Source: Pseudomonadota bacterium (GTDB taxonomy: Bacteria; Pseudomonadota; Gammaproteobacteria; Xanthomonadales; Xanthomonadaceae). Taken from it: 34,350 bases of DNA. Below the pieces are notes generated by a model. That model searched no databases and was not told the origin of the DNA. It worked only from the letters and a program-made list of their open reading frames with translations. The stretch is taken from positions 1 through 34,350 of the forward strand of contig CAUJJS010000208.1 in assembly GCA_963205415.1 (NCBI GenBank). The letters run 5' to 3'. Position numbers and translations under genes: made by a program. This document shows, in pieces, positions 24,185 to 32,148 of this stretch (position 1 is the stretch's first letter; each line of letters opens with the position of its first letter).

Positions 24185-25768
24185 AGCCTGTCGGGCTTTC
24201 CACCCCTGAATTTCTTTTCTGTTTTGCTGCAAAAAGCATAGTGAAATGTTAAAATTGCGTCTGTCCCGATAAGTAATTTTGACCATGGCCAACTTCATTC
24301 TCAGCAACCGTAAAACCGACTACCTATTGCCCCCGTCGGTGGACGATTGGCTCACGCAAGACCACCTGGCTCGCTTTGTCGTTGAAGTCATTGATGGCCT
24401 CGATCTGTCCAAGCTGACACGCCAATACGCGGGGCGTGGCTCCAAGGCGCATCACCCGGCCACCTTGCTGGCGATCCTGGTCTACGGTTACTGCACAGGC
24501 GTGTTCTCCAGCCGCAAGCTGGAGATGGCCACCTATGACTCCGTGGCCTTTCGCTACATTGCCGCTGGCAGCCACCCCGACCACGACACCCTGGCCACCT
24601 TTCGCAGGCGCTTCATTGACGAACTCGCTGGTCTGTTTGTGCAAGTGCTGGAGATGGCCACCGAGATGAAGCTGCTCAAGCTTGGCACCGTGTGTCTGGA
24701 CGGCACCAAGATACACGCCAACGCATCGCGCCACAGTGCGCTCTCGCATGGCCACATTGTCAAGCTCGAAGAGCAACTCAAGCAGGAAGTCCAAGAGCTA
24801 CTTGCGCTGGCAGAACAAGCCGACACGGCCAATATGCCTGACGGCATGAGTTTGCCCAAAGAGCTCAAACTGCGTGAAGACCGGCTGGCCGCCATGGCGG
24901 GGGCCAAGGCCAAGATTGCAGCACGTGCGGCAGAGCGTTACGCCCGTGAGAAGGCCGAGTTTGACGAGAAGATGAACAAACGCGAAGCAAAGGAAAAGGA
25001 GACGGGGAAAAAGCCTCGCGGCAAAACACCCACGGCCCCTGAGCCAGGCGCCAAAGACACCGATCAGATCAACCTGACAGACGAAGAGTCGCACATCATG
25101 CCGGTGCATGGTGGTGGCTTTGAGCAGTGCTACAACGCACAGGCCGGTGTCGATGCCCACACGATGCTGGTGGTGGCTACCACCTTGACGCAAACGCCCA
25201 ATGACAAACAGCAAGTCCAGCCGATACTCAAAGTCCTGCAGGAGCAGGCACCCAAGCTGGGCGAGGCCAAGACCCTGATTGCTGACACAGGATATTGCAG
25301 CGAGAAGAACATTGTGGCCTGTGAAGAAGCCAAGATTGAGCCCCTGCTGTCAGTGGCCCGCCAGGACCATCACCCGCACTGGCGTGAGCGTTTTACAGAG
25401 CCAGCCGCGCTGAGCGAGGATGCGACACCCATGCAAGCTATGACGCATCGCTTGAACACGATCGCAGGCAAAGCGGCTTACGCCATACGCAAGCAAACAG
25501 TGGAGCCGGTCTTTGGCATCATCAAATCGGTGATGGGCTTCAGACAGTTTTCTTTGCGCGGCTTGCGCAAAGTCACCGGCGAATGGAATCTGGTTTGCCT
25601 GGCCTGGAATGTCAAGCGCATGGCGGTACTGCGTCCAAAAGTTGGATGAGTGGAGGAAATCCCGTGAAAAACGCTCAAAATACAGAAAATCCTGATCGAA
25701 TTGCCTATTTTTTAAGCAAAATCAGAATCGGACAGATTTTTGAATGCTTGTGTCCGACAGGCTGCTAG
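24180..25768 (+). mobile_element. Complete IS1182-family insertion sequence with CTAG target duplication
   Basis: The element spans 24184-25764 (1,581 bp). Its ends CAGCCTGTCGG and CCGACAGGCTG form an 11-bp perfect inverted repeat, and it is flanked by CTAG at 24180-24183 and 25765-25768. Joining the outer flanks restores an uninterrupted ...TTTGCTAGGATC... site. IS1182-family elements are known to favour short palindromic targets. Confidence 0.88.
24285..25649 (+). CDS. IS1182-family transposase
   Basis: A 454-residue transposase. The N-terminal domain begins ANFILSNRKTDYLLPPSVDD, and the IS1182-type YAGRGSKAHHPATLLAILVYGY follows. Probable catalytic residues are Asp139 (CLDGTKIHA), Asp334 (IADTGYCS) and Glu407 (TVEPVFGIIK). 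A charged, coiled-coil-like insert (about 160-260) separates the first two, as is usual in the family. The frame is intact. The ATG at 24285 is chosen over the TTG at 24279 because MANF is the usual family start. Confidence 0.93.
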   Translation: MANFILSNRKTDYLLPPSVDDWLTQDHLARFVVEVIDGLDLSKLTRQYAGRGSKAHHPATLLAILVYGYCTGVFSSRKLEMATYDSVAFRYIAAGSHPDHDTLATFRRRFIDELAGLFVQVLEMATEMKLLKLGTVCLDGTKIHANASRHSALSHGHIVKLEEQLKQEVQELLALAEQADTANMPDGMSLPKELKLREDRLAAMAGAKAKIAARAAERYAREKAEFDEKMNKREAKEKETGKKPRGKTPTAPEPGAKDTDQINLTDEESHIMPVHGGGFEQCYNAQAGVDAHTMLVVATTLTQTPNDKQQVQPILKVLQEQAPKLGEAKTLIADTGYCSEKNIVACEEAKIEPLLSVARQDHHPHWRERFTEPAALSEDATPMQAMTHRLNTIAGKAAYAIRKQTVEPVFGIIKSVMGFRQFSLRGLRKVTGEWNLVCLAWNVKRMAVLRPKVG

Positions 25769-25800
25769 GATCAGATGGTTAAACTTGACTAACGACGGGT
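25769..25800 (+). promoter_or_regulatory. Truncated upstream region of the tetR gene
   Basis: Only 36 bp separate the inner end of the IS1182-family element (25764) from the ATG at 25801, including its CTAG duplicate. The remaining sequence holds CTAAC-GACG-GGTAT (25784-25797), whose left arm is complete and whose right arm is poor. A native -35 would lie within or beyond the insertion. The original upstream DNA is now left of 23096. Confidence 0.4.
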
Positions 25801-26433
25801 ATGAGCGCCAATTCAAACCCAAAATCCACCACAAATGACACGGACGGCCCCATCACCCGCGAGCGCATCCTGCTCGAAGCTGCACGGCTATTCAGACATC
25901 ATGGGTATGCCGCGACCACTTTGCGCGAGGTTGCCGACGCGGCTGGCGTCAAAGCCGGCAGCATCTATTACCACTTCGAATCGAAGGAGCAGATCCTGGG
26001 CGAAGTTCTGGACAAGGGCATCACGATCGTCATTGACGCTGTTCGCACCCGTATCGAGGCACTTCCAAAGAACTCAACCTGGCGTGACCGCATCGCCGCT
26101 GGCATCGATGGTCACCTGTGGGGAATGCTCCACCATGGCGACTTCACATCAGCGAATATTCGCATTTATGGCCAAATTCCGGACAGTGCAAAAGATAACC
26201 ATCGGGTCGTGCGACGGGCTTATGCAGACTATTGGGATCGGCTGTTCGAATCGGCCCTGGCTTGCGGCGAATTGCGCCAAGACGCGAGCACGGCAGTGAT
26301 TCGGCTTTTCGTGATTGGCGCATTGAACTGGACCGTTGAGTGGTACAACCCCCAGCGCGGTTCCTTCGAGGACTTTTCACGCCAAATCACAGCGATCGTG
26401 TTCGATGGAATCCTCCGGCATGACAAGGCATAA
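25801..26433 (+). CDS. TetR/AcrR-family transcriptional regulator
   Basis: A 210-residue regulator with an N-terminal TetR DNA-binding domain: RERILLEAARLFRHHGYAAT, then the helix-turn-helix TTLREVADAAGVKAGSIYYHF (about 40-60). The C-terminal domain (about 80-205) resembles the ligand-binding part of KstR2-like regulators of CoA-thioester catabolism, so the inducer may be an acyl-CoA intermediate (inference). It is the only regulator in the window, and the CTAAC-N4-GTTAG repeats at 1574, 14776 and 22048 are its best candidate operators. It may be co-transcribed with the MaoC gene 24 bases downstream. Its promoter region has been cut by nested IS elements. Confidence 0.9.
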   Translation: MSANSNPKSTTNDTDGPITRERILLEAARLFRHHGYAATTLREVADAAGVKAGSIYYHFESKEQILGEVLDKGITIVIDAVRTRIEALPKNSTWRDRIAAGIDGHLWGMLHHGDFTSANIRIYGQIPDSAKDNHRVVRRAYADYWDRLFESALACGELRQDASTAVIRLFVIGALNWTVEWYNPQRGSFEDFSRQITAIVFDGILRHDKA

Positions 26434-26457
26434 CATGACAAAACATTTCGGTGCGGC

Positions 26458-26967
26458 ATGACTGTCAAGCAAGGCTGGCGCGGCCGGTTCTATGAAGACT
26501 TCGAAGTTGACGACGAGTATCGGCATGCCCTAGGACGCACCCTTACCCAGCAGGACAACATCTGGTTCACGCTGCTGACGCAAAACACGGCTCCGCTGCA
26601 CTTCGACGCCCACTACGCGGCGCAGACGGAGTTCGGCCGCCCGCTCGTCAACTCCTGCCTCACGCTGGCCCTCGTGACGGGCCAGACGGTGAGCGATGTC
26701 TCACAAAACGTCATGGCCAACCTTGGATGGGACGAAGTCCGTCTGCCGCATCCGGTGTTCGAGGGCGACACGATCTATTCCCGCTCCATGGTGCTGGACA
26801 AACGCGAGTCGCGGTCGCGCCCCAATGTCGGCGTCGTGACGGTACGCACCGAAGGCTACAACCAGAGCGGCGTCGTGGTGTGCACGTTCAAGCGCACGGT
26901 CATGGTCTACAAACGCGACGGCGCACCGCGCACTGCCCCGCCGGTACCGCCCGATAACGGCCCCTGA
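26458..26967 (+). CDS. Single-domain MaoC-family enoyl-CoA hydratase
   Basis: A 169-residue hot-dog protein with a MaoC pattern: LTQQDNIWFTLLTQNTAPLHFD carries the Asn/His pair, then YAAQTEFGRPLVNSCLTLAL. The layout resembles mesaconyl/itaconyl-CoA hydratase-type MaoC proteins. It would hydrate an enoyl-CoA, adding to the two-domain MaoC at 10614. It lies 24 bases after tetR and 57 bases before the ETF:ubiquinone oxidoreductase gene. No good ribosome-binding site is seen, so translation may depend on the upstream gene. Confidence 0.82.
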   Translation: MTVKQGWRGRFYEDFEVDDEYRHALGRTLTQQDNIWFTLLTQNTAPLHFDAHYAAQTEFGRPLVNSCLTLALVTGQTVSDVSQNVMANLGWDEVRLPHPVFEGDTIYSRSMVLDKRESRSRPNVGVVTVRTEGYNQSGVVVCTFKRTVMVYKRDGAPRTAPPVPPDNGP

Positions 26968-27024
26968 GCCGCCCCCTTTCGCCAACTTCGGCCCTGGGCC
27001 GCCAACTTTTTTGATTCTGTCCGC

Positions 27025-28734
27025 ATGACGCCCACCTCCCTGCTCGAACAATACGCCCCCCGTGAAACGATGGAATACGACGTGGTGGTGGTGGGCGCCG
27101 GCCCCGGCGGCTTGGCCACGGCCATTCGCTTGAAGCAACTCGCCGTTGAAGCGGGCCAGGATGTTTCGGTGGTGGTGCTGGAAAAAGGCTCCACCCCCGG
27201 CGCCCACATCCTCTCCGGCGCCGTCATGGACCCGATCGCCCTGAACGAACTGTTCCCCAAGTGGAAAGAGATGGGTGCGCCGCTCAAGCAACCCGTCACC
27301 GGCGACGACGTGCTGTTCCTGAGCGAAACCGGTGCCCGGCGCACGCCCAACTTCCTGGTGCCCGACTGCTTCCACAATGAAGGCAACTACGTCATCAGCC
27401 TCGGGGCTCTGACCCAATGGCTGGCCGAGCAGGCTGAAGGCTTGGGCGTGGAAATCTTCCCCGGCTTCACCGCTGCCGAAGTGCTCTACAACGAGGACGG
27501 ATCCGAGAACGAAGGAGGTTTACCTTCGGTAAAGGGCGTGGTCACCGGCAACCTTGGTATTGGCAAGGATGGCCAGCCGCACGACGGCTTCCAGCTCGGC
27601 ATGGAACTGCACGCCAAGTACACGATTTTTGCCGAAGGCGCGCGTGGCCACCTGGGCAAGCAGCTCATCGCCAAATACAAGCTGGACGCGGGCCGCGATT
27701 CGCAAGGCTACGCCATTGGCATCAAGGAACTGTGGGAGATCGACCCGGCCCGCGCCATACCCGGCCGGGTGGTGCATACCGCCGGCTGGCCGATGGACAA
27801 TCAGACCTACGGCGGCGGCTTTCTCTACCACCTCGAAGGCAACCAGGTCACGCTCGGTTTTGTCACCGGGCTCGACTACAAGAACCCCTGGCTCAGCCCC
27901 TTTGAGGAAATGCAGCGCTGGAAGACCCACCCGGCCATTCGTGTCCACATCGAGGGCGGCAAGCGCATCGGCTACGGCGCGCGCGCCATCACCGCCGGCG
28001 GCCTGCTGAGCCTGCCTAAAACCGTGTTCCCGGGCGGCGCACTGGTCGGCTGCGATGCCGGCTACCTGAACGCCGCACGCATCAAGGGCAGCCACGCCGC
28101 CATCAAGAGCGGCATGCTGGCCGCCGAAGCTGCGTTTGAAGCGCTGACCGCCGGACGCAGCAGCGACGAACTCAGCGCCTACCCCGCGGCGTTCAAAAAC
28201 AGTTGGCTGCACACCGAACTCGACCAGTCGCGCAACTTCAAGCAGTGGTTCAAGAAGGGCAACCTTGTCGGCGCCCTGATGACCGGCATAGAGCAGTGGC
28301 TGCTGCCCAGACTCGGCATAAAACGACCGCCCTGGACGATTCGCCGCACCCAGGCCGACCACACCACCCTGCGCCCGGCTGCCGAAATGCCGCAGATCAG
28401 CTACCCCAAGCCCGACGGCAAACTGACCTTCGACCGGCTCTCCAGCGTGTTTGTGTCCAACACCAACCACGAAGAAAACCAGCCCGCACACCTCACGCTC
28501 AAAGACGCCAGCGTGCCGGTGCAGATCAACCTGGCGAAATACGCAGGCCCCGAGAGCCGCTACTGCCCGGCCGGCGTCTACGAGTTCGTGAAGAACGACG
28601 ACGGATCGGAGCGGCTGCAAATCAACGCCCAGAACTGCGTGCACTGCAAAACCTGCGACATCAAGGACCCCACCCAGAACATCGTCTGGGTCACGCCCGA
28701 AGGCGGCGGTGGCCCCAACTACGCGGGCATGTAG
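27025..28734 (+). CDS. etfD: Electron transfer flavoprotein:ubiquinone oxidoreductase
   Basis: A 569-residue membrane-associated flavoprotein with FAD motif VVVGAGPGGLAT (21-32), the family segment EKGSTPGAHILSGAV (about 52-66) and a C-terminal 4Fe-4S ferredoxin-like domain with ligands Cys514, Cys538, Cys541 and Cys544 (CVHCKTCDIKDP). It takes electrons from reduced ETF and reduces ubiquinone. With five acyl-CoA dehydrogenases in the window, it links the pathway to respiration. The ETF subunit genes are not in this window. Start is at ATG 27025; the Met at 27070 is an alternative. Confidence 0.93.
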   Translation: MTPTSLLEQYAPRETMEYDVVVVGAGPGGLATAIRLKQLAVEAGQDVSVVVLEKGSTPGAHILSGAVMDPIALNELFPKWKEMGAPLKQPVTGDDVLFLSETGARRTPNFLVPDCFHNEGNYVISLGALTQWLAEQAEGLGVEIFPGFTAAEVLYNEDGSENEGGLPSVKGVVTGNLGIGKDGQPHDGFQLGMELHAKYTIFAEGARGHLGKQLIAKYKLDAGRDSQGYAIGIKELWEIDPARAIPGRVVHTAGWPMDNQTYGGGFLYHLEGNQVTLGFVTGLDYKNPWLSPFEEMQRWKTHPAIRVHIEGGKRIGYGARAITAGGLLSLPKTVFPGGALVGCDAGYLNAARIKGSHAAIKSGMLAAEAAFEALTAGRSSDELSAYPAAFKNSWLHTELDQSRNFKQWFKKGNLVGALMTGIEQWLLPRLGIKRPPWTIRRTQADHTTLRPAAEMPQISYPKPDGKLTFDRLSSVFVSNTNHEENQPAHLTLKDASVPVQINLAKYAGPESRYCPAGVYEFVKNDDGSERLQINAQNCVHCKTCDIKDPTQNIVWVTPEGGGGPNYAGM

Positions 28735-28929
28735 CCAAGCATGCCTGTGCTTCAAAAGCTTCTGATCGTTGGCTGCGGCGATATTTTGCGCTGGAGTACT
28801 CCGTCGGGCTCCTGCGCGCCAGTCGATTCTGGCACTGGCCAAGGCCAGGAAGCAACCGCCATTTTTATCCCTATCCAAGCCCCACCCGTCAGCCCGCATT
28901 ACGGCATCTTCCGTTTCTGAAGGCACATC

Positions 28930-29793
28930 ATGACAGAAGACACTACCTTCGGCTTCGACGACGACGCCCTTGCAACCCGACCCACCGTCTACCAGCCCGG
29001 CCTGTTCGATGGGCAAGTGGTGATGGTCAGCGGTGCCGGCAGCGGCATCGGCAAGGCCATCGCTTTTCTGTACGCGCGCCTGGGCGCCAAGCTCGTCATC
29101 TGCGGGCGCGACCCCGCCAAGCTGGAGGCCTGCGCCGAATGGCTGCGCCGGCTCGGCAGCCCTGACGTGCTGGTGCAGCAAACCAATATCCGCGATCCAG
29201 AGCAGGTCGAACTGCTGATTGACGTGGCGTGGCTGCACTTCGGTCGCATCGATGTAATGGTCAACAATGCGGGCGGCCAGTTCCCGCAGCGGGCGCTGGA
29301 CTACAGCGTCAAGGGCTGGAAGGCGGTGATCGACACCAACCTGAACGGCACCTGGTACATGATGCACGCCATCGCTCGCCGCTGGCGCGACACCGGCACG
29401 CGGGGCAACATCATCAACATTGTCGCCACCTTCCAGCGCGGCATGCCGGGCGTGGCGCACACTTGCGCCGCGCGTGCTGCGGTGACTCACCTGTCCAAAA
29501 CGGTGGCAGTGGAATGTGCGCAGTATGGAATAAGGGTAAATTGCATCGCACCGGGGGCGATCGCCAGCACCGGCTTCCACCAGTACTCGGCCGAGACAGT
29601 GAAGGCCTTTGCCGGTGCCAACCCGATGAAGCATGTCGGCGACGTGCAGGACGTGGCCGAGGCCGCGGTCTACCTCAGCGCGCCCAGCGGCAAATTCGTC
29701 ACCGGGGAACTGCTGACGGTGGACGGCGGCGGCGTGCTCTGGGGCGAGGTCTGGACCATCGCCAAACCCGATTACTTCAAGGTGAACGCATGA
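28930..29793 (+). CDS. SDR, peroxisomal enoyl-CoA reductase/dienoyl-CoA reductase-like, copy 1
   Basis: A 287-residue SDR with cofactor motif SGAGSGIGKA (34-43), NNAGG (112-116) and the segment KGWKAVIDTNLNGTWYMM, which I recognise from PECR/DECR-type reductases. The classical YxxxK is absent: the site reads AHTCAARAAV, with His177 and Arg182. PECR-type enzymes have a similar arrangement. It is preceded by 195 bp without a gene and overlaps the next SDR by ATGA at 29790. It is probably an enoyl- or dienoyl-CoA reductase. Confidence 0.82.
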   Translation: MTEDTTFGFDDDALATRPTVYQPGLFDGQVVMVSGAGSGIGKAIAFLYARLGAKLVICGRDPAKLEACAEWLRRLGSPDVLVQQTNIRDPEQVELLIDVAWLHFGRIDVMVNNAGGQFPQRALDYSVKGWKAVIDTNLNGTWYMMHAIARRWRDTGTRGNIINIVATFQRGMPGVAHTCAARAAVTHLSKTVAVECAQYGIRVNCIAPGAIASTGFHQYSAETVKAFAGANPMKHVGDVQDVAEAAVYLSAPSGKFVTGELLTVDGGGVLWGEVWTIAKPDYFKVNA

Positions 29794-30668
29794 ATTCGGC
29801 CGGCACGCAACACCCCAAGTTCGGTCCGGGCGACGAAGCCCTGGCCGCCTTGCCAACGGTCTACCGCGACGACCTGTTCGCCGGCAAGGTGGTGCTGGTG
29901 TCGGGCGCCGGCAGCGGCATCGGCAAGGCGATTGCCTTCCTGTTCGCGCGGCTGGGCGCCACGCTCGCCATCTGCGGGCGCAAGGCCGACAAGCTCGAAG
30001 ACTGCGCCGAAAAACTGCGCGCGCTGTCGGGCCGCGAGGTATTTACCTACCCGATGACCATCCGCGACCCCGAGCAGGTGGACGCCATGCTCAGTGCCGT
30101 GTGGGAACGCTTTGGCGGCGTCGACGTGCTGGTCAACAACGCCGGCGGCCAGTTTGCCGCCCATGCGATGGACTTCAGCGTCAAAGGCTGGAACGCGGTG
30201 ATTGACACCAACCTCAACGGCACGTGGTACATGATGCAGGGTGCGGCCAGGCGCTGGGTGGAACAGGGCCGGCCCGGCAACATCGTCAACATCACCGCCG
30301 CCATCGACCGCGGCCTCACCGGCATGGCGCACACCACCGCCTCGCGCGCCGGTGTGATCGCGCTGTCGCGCACGCTGGCCATCGAATGGGCAGAGCACGG
30401 CATACGCCTGAACTGCATTGGTGCCGGCGCCATCGAGAGCAACGGTTTCAACAACTACCGCGAAGAAAACGTCTCCACCTTCTACTCGTGCAACCCGATG
30501 AAGCGGGCTGGTGACGTGCAGGACATCGCCGAAGCGGTGGTCTACCTCGCCGCCCCTTCGGGCAAGTTCATCACCGGCGAGGTGCTCAACGTCGAGGGCG
30601 GAATGTTACTGTGGGGTGAGTTCTGGCCGGCCGGCAAGCCGGACTACTTCAAGGTCGATCAGCCTTGA
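29790..30668 (+). CDS. SDR, peroxisomal enoyl-CoA reductase/dienoyl-CoA reductase-like, copy 2
   Basis: A 292-residue paralogue of the preceding gene with the same landmarks: LPTVYRDDLFAGKVVLVSGAG near 21-41, NNAGG (117-121), and GEFWPAGKPDYFKV at the end. The active-site stretch AHTTASRAGV again lacks YxxxK (His181, Arg186). The start overlaps the stop of copy 1 (ATGA), so the longer in-frame reading from 29229 is rejected. A tandem duplication followed by divergence is likely. The pair may act on two related intermediates or form a heteromer. Confidence 0.83.
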   Translation: MNSAGTQHPKFGPGDEALAALPTVYRDDLFAGKVVLVSGAGSGIGKAIAFLFARLGATLAICGRKADKLEDCAEKLRALSGREVFTYPMTIRDPEQVDAMLSAVWERFGGVDVLVNNAGGQFAAHAMDFSVKGWNAVIDTNLNGTWYMMQGAARRWVEQGRPGNIVNITAAIDRGLTGMAHTTASRAGVIALSRTLAIEWAEHGIRLNCIGAGAIESNGFNNYREENVSTFYSCNPMKRAGDVQDIAEAVVYLAAPSGKFITGEVLNVEGGMLLWGEFWPAGKPDYFKVDQP

Positions 30669-30718
30669 ACGTGCAGGACCCGGCCTCGTCGGCAGCGTTA
30701 CGCTCATGCGCTCCGTCT

Positions 30719-30746
30719 CCCAAGACTGGGGGGCCGCAGTCTCGGG
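30719..30746 (+). terminator. Possible rho-independent terminator after the tandem SDRs
   Basis: Arms CCCAAGACT (30719-30727) and AGTCTCGGG (30738-30746) pair with one mismatch around a 10-base loop and are followed by a moderately T-rich stretch (TTAATCTTGCTTTCTT). Its place, 51 bases after the last plus-strand gene and before minus-strand genes, fits an operon end. Confidence 0.4.
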
Positions 30747-30764
30747 TTAATCTTGCTTTCTTGG

Positions 30765-31127
30765 TCAGTCAGTTTTCGATTTTTCCGTCGGTTCCATGTT
30801 GGGTAGTTGGCTGACAGGCAATGCGCTGGATTGGGAGCTTACCTGGATACGATTGACCGAAGAGATCAACAAGCAGCGCACTGTGATATCGGACGATTCC
30901 GCTGCCACCCTCTCGCAGTATTCCCATTGTTCTTTAGTCACAGACGCCTTGACCTCGACAGCCTTCGCCAACCGGATGACTGCCAACCGGCGGTGACCAA
31001 ATTTGATGCTACGCGTCAACAACGCGAGCGCAGCTTCTCGGGATCGCTCTTCATCATCGGAGGGCGCGTATGGCATAACCCCTCGTCGGACCAGTCGTTT
31101 CATGTCTCGCACGGCTCTACGCGTCAT
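30765..31127 (-). CDS. Small hypothetical protein, basic and helical
   Basis: A 120-residue reading frame I do not recognise. The first 85 residues are rich in Arg, Lys, Glu and Ala and look helical (REAALALLTRSIKFGHRRLA, then VTKEQWEYCERVAAE); the C-terminus is polar. The ATG at 31127 is preceded by AGGAA at about 10 bases. It lies 98 bases downstream of livF on the same strand. No competing gene exists in the 557-bp space between 30668 and 31226, but plus-strand frames of similar length exist, so it may be chance. Confidence 0.4.
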   Translation of the reverse strand: MTRRAVRDMKRLVRRGVMPYAPSDDEERSREAALALLTRSIKFGHRRLAVIRLAKAVEVKASVTKEQWEYCERVAAESSDITVRCLLISSVNRIQVSSQSSALPVSQLPNMEPTEKSKTD

Positions 31128-31225
31128 CCGTCAGGGTTCCTGGGTTGTCATACCGCTAATATCGCACCGACTATGTAGCGACTCGCAATCAGTCGCCGGA
31201 ATCAAGACCTTCTGCTCAATCTCTC

Positions 31226-32038
31226 TCACGCCAACCAGCGTTTCCTGCGCTTGTAGCTTTTCACATCCCTGAAGCTCTTGCGGTCGCCACTGCCCACGCC
31301 AAGGTAGAACTCCTTGACGTCCTCATTCTCCCGCAGCGAAGCAGCTTCGCCGTCCATCACGATGCGTCCGTTCTCGAGGATGTAGCCGTAGTCCGAGTAA
31401 CGCAACGCCATGTTGGTATTCTGTTCGGCGAGCAGGAAAGTCACACCCTCCTTGGCGTTCAAGTCCTTGACGATCTCGAATACTTCTTCGACGATCTGCG
31501 GCGCCAGGCCCATCGACGGCTCGTCGAGCAACATCATCTTAGGGTTCGCCATCAGCGCGCGGCCGATGGCGCACATCTGCTGCTCGCCGCCCGAGGTGTA
31601 GGCGGCCTGCGAGGTGCGGCGCATTTTCAGGCGAGGAAAGTAGGCGTAGACCTTCTCCAGCGTCTCCGCCACTGCGGCGCGTCCGTCGCGGCGAGTGTAG
31701 GCACCGGTCATCAGATTGTCCTCGATGGTCAGGTGGGCGAAGCAGCGACGGCCTTCCATCACCTGGATCACCCCGCGCTCTACCATGTCGGACGCGTTCA
31801 AGCGTTCGATGCGTTCGCCGCGCAACTCGATGCGGCCCTTGGTCACCGCGCCGCGTTCGCCGGCTAGCAGGTTGCTCACCGCGCGCAGCGTGGTCGTCTT
31901 GCCCGCCCCGTTGCCCCCCATCAACGCGACAATGCGGCCCTCAGGCACCTGCAGCGACACGCCCTTCAGTACGAGGATCACGTGGTTGTAGATGACCTCG
32001 ATGCCGTTGACGTTGAGAAGAATGTTTTTGGAGTCCAT
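31226..32038 (-). CDS. livF: Second Liv-type ATP-binding protein (LivF)
   Basis: A 270-residue ATPase with Walker A GGNGAGKT, signature TSGGEQQMCAIGRAL and Walker B MMLLDEPSMGLAP. It is a paralogue of the LivF at 19640, sharing VIYNHVILVLKGVSLQVP and the basic tail SFRDVKSYKRRKRWLA. It lies downstream of the binding protein on the minus strand, separated by 110 bases that contain a strong stem-loop. With livM truncated, it may no longer have a matching permease unless other copies exist. Confidence 0.88.
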   Translation of the reverse strand: MDSKNILLNVNGIEVIYNHVILVLKGVSLQVPEGRIVALMGGNGAGKTTTLRAVSNLLAGERGAVTKGRIELRGERIERLNASDMVERGVIQVMEGRRCFAHLTIEDNLMTGAYTRRDGRAAVAETLEKVYAYFPRLKMRRTSQAAYTSGGEQQMCAIGRALMANPKMMLLDEPSMGLAPQIVEEVFEIVKDLNAKEGVTFLLAEQNTNMALRYSDYGYILENGRIVMDGEAASLRENEDVKEFYLGVGSGDRKSFRDVKSYKRRKRWLA

Positions 32039-32091
32039 AGATTCATTCCTTTATCAATCGGCAGCACTGCGCGCAATGCTGGCGGCCGGCC

Positions 32092-32120
32092 TGTCATTGC
32101 GGATCAAGTCCGCAATGACA
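32092..32120 (-). repeat. Perfect 12-bp stem-loop of a dispersed-repeat type
   Basis: TGTCATTGCGGA (32092-32103) and TCCGCAATGACA (32109-32120) pair perfectly around a 5-base loop. Next to it GGAATGACAGG (32133-32143) repeats the outer half. Short palindromes of this TGTCATT...AATGACA type are common as dispersed repeats in many bacterial genomes. Between the binding-protein gene and livF it could stabilise the upstream mRNA or cut down read-through. Confidence 0.7.
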
Positions 32121-32148
32121 TTTAAAAAGCCCGGAATGACAGGTCGAA

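Noticed and set aside
24065..24307. An 80-residue minus-strand frame covering the IS481/IS1182 junction, and a similar 60-residue frame at 27-209
   Set aside because: Both run across IS ends; their likeness comes only from the shared IS481 terminal DNA (CRIPDDCID).
27520..29856. A 778-residue open frame on the minus strand opposite the ETF:ubiquinone oxidoreductase and SDR genes
   Set aside because: It is antisense to two clearly recognised genes, has no domain I can identify and is rich in the residues expected from reverse reading of GC-rich codons.
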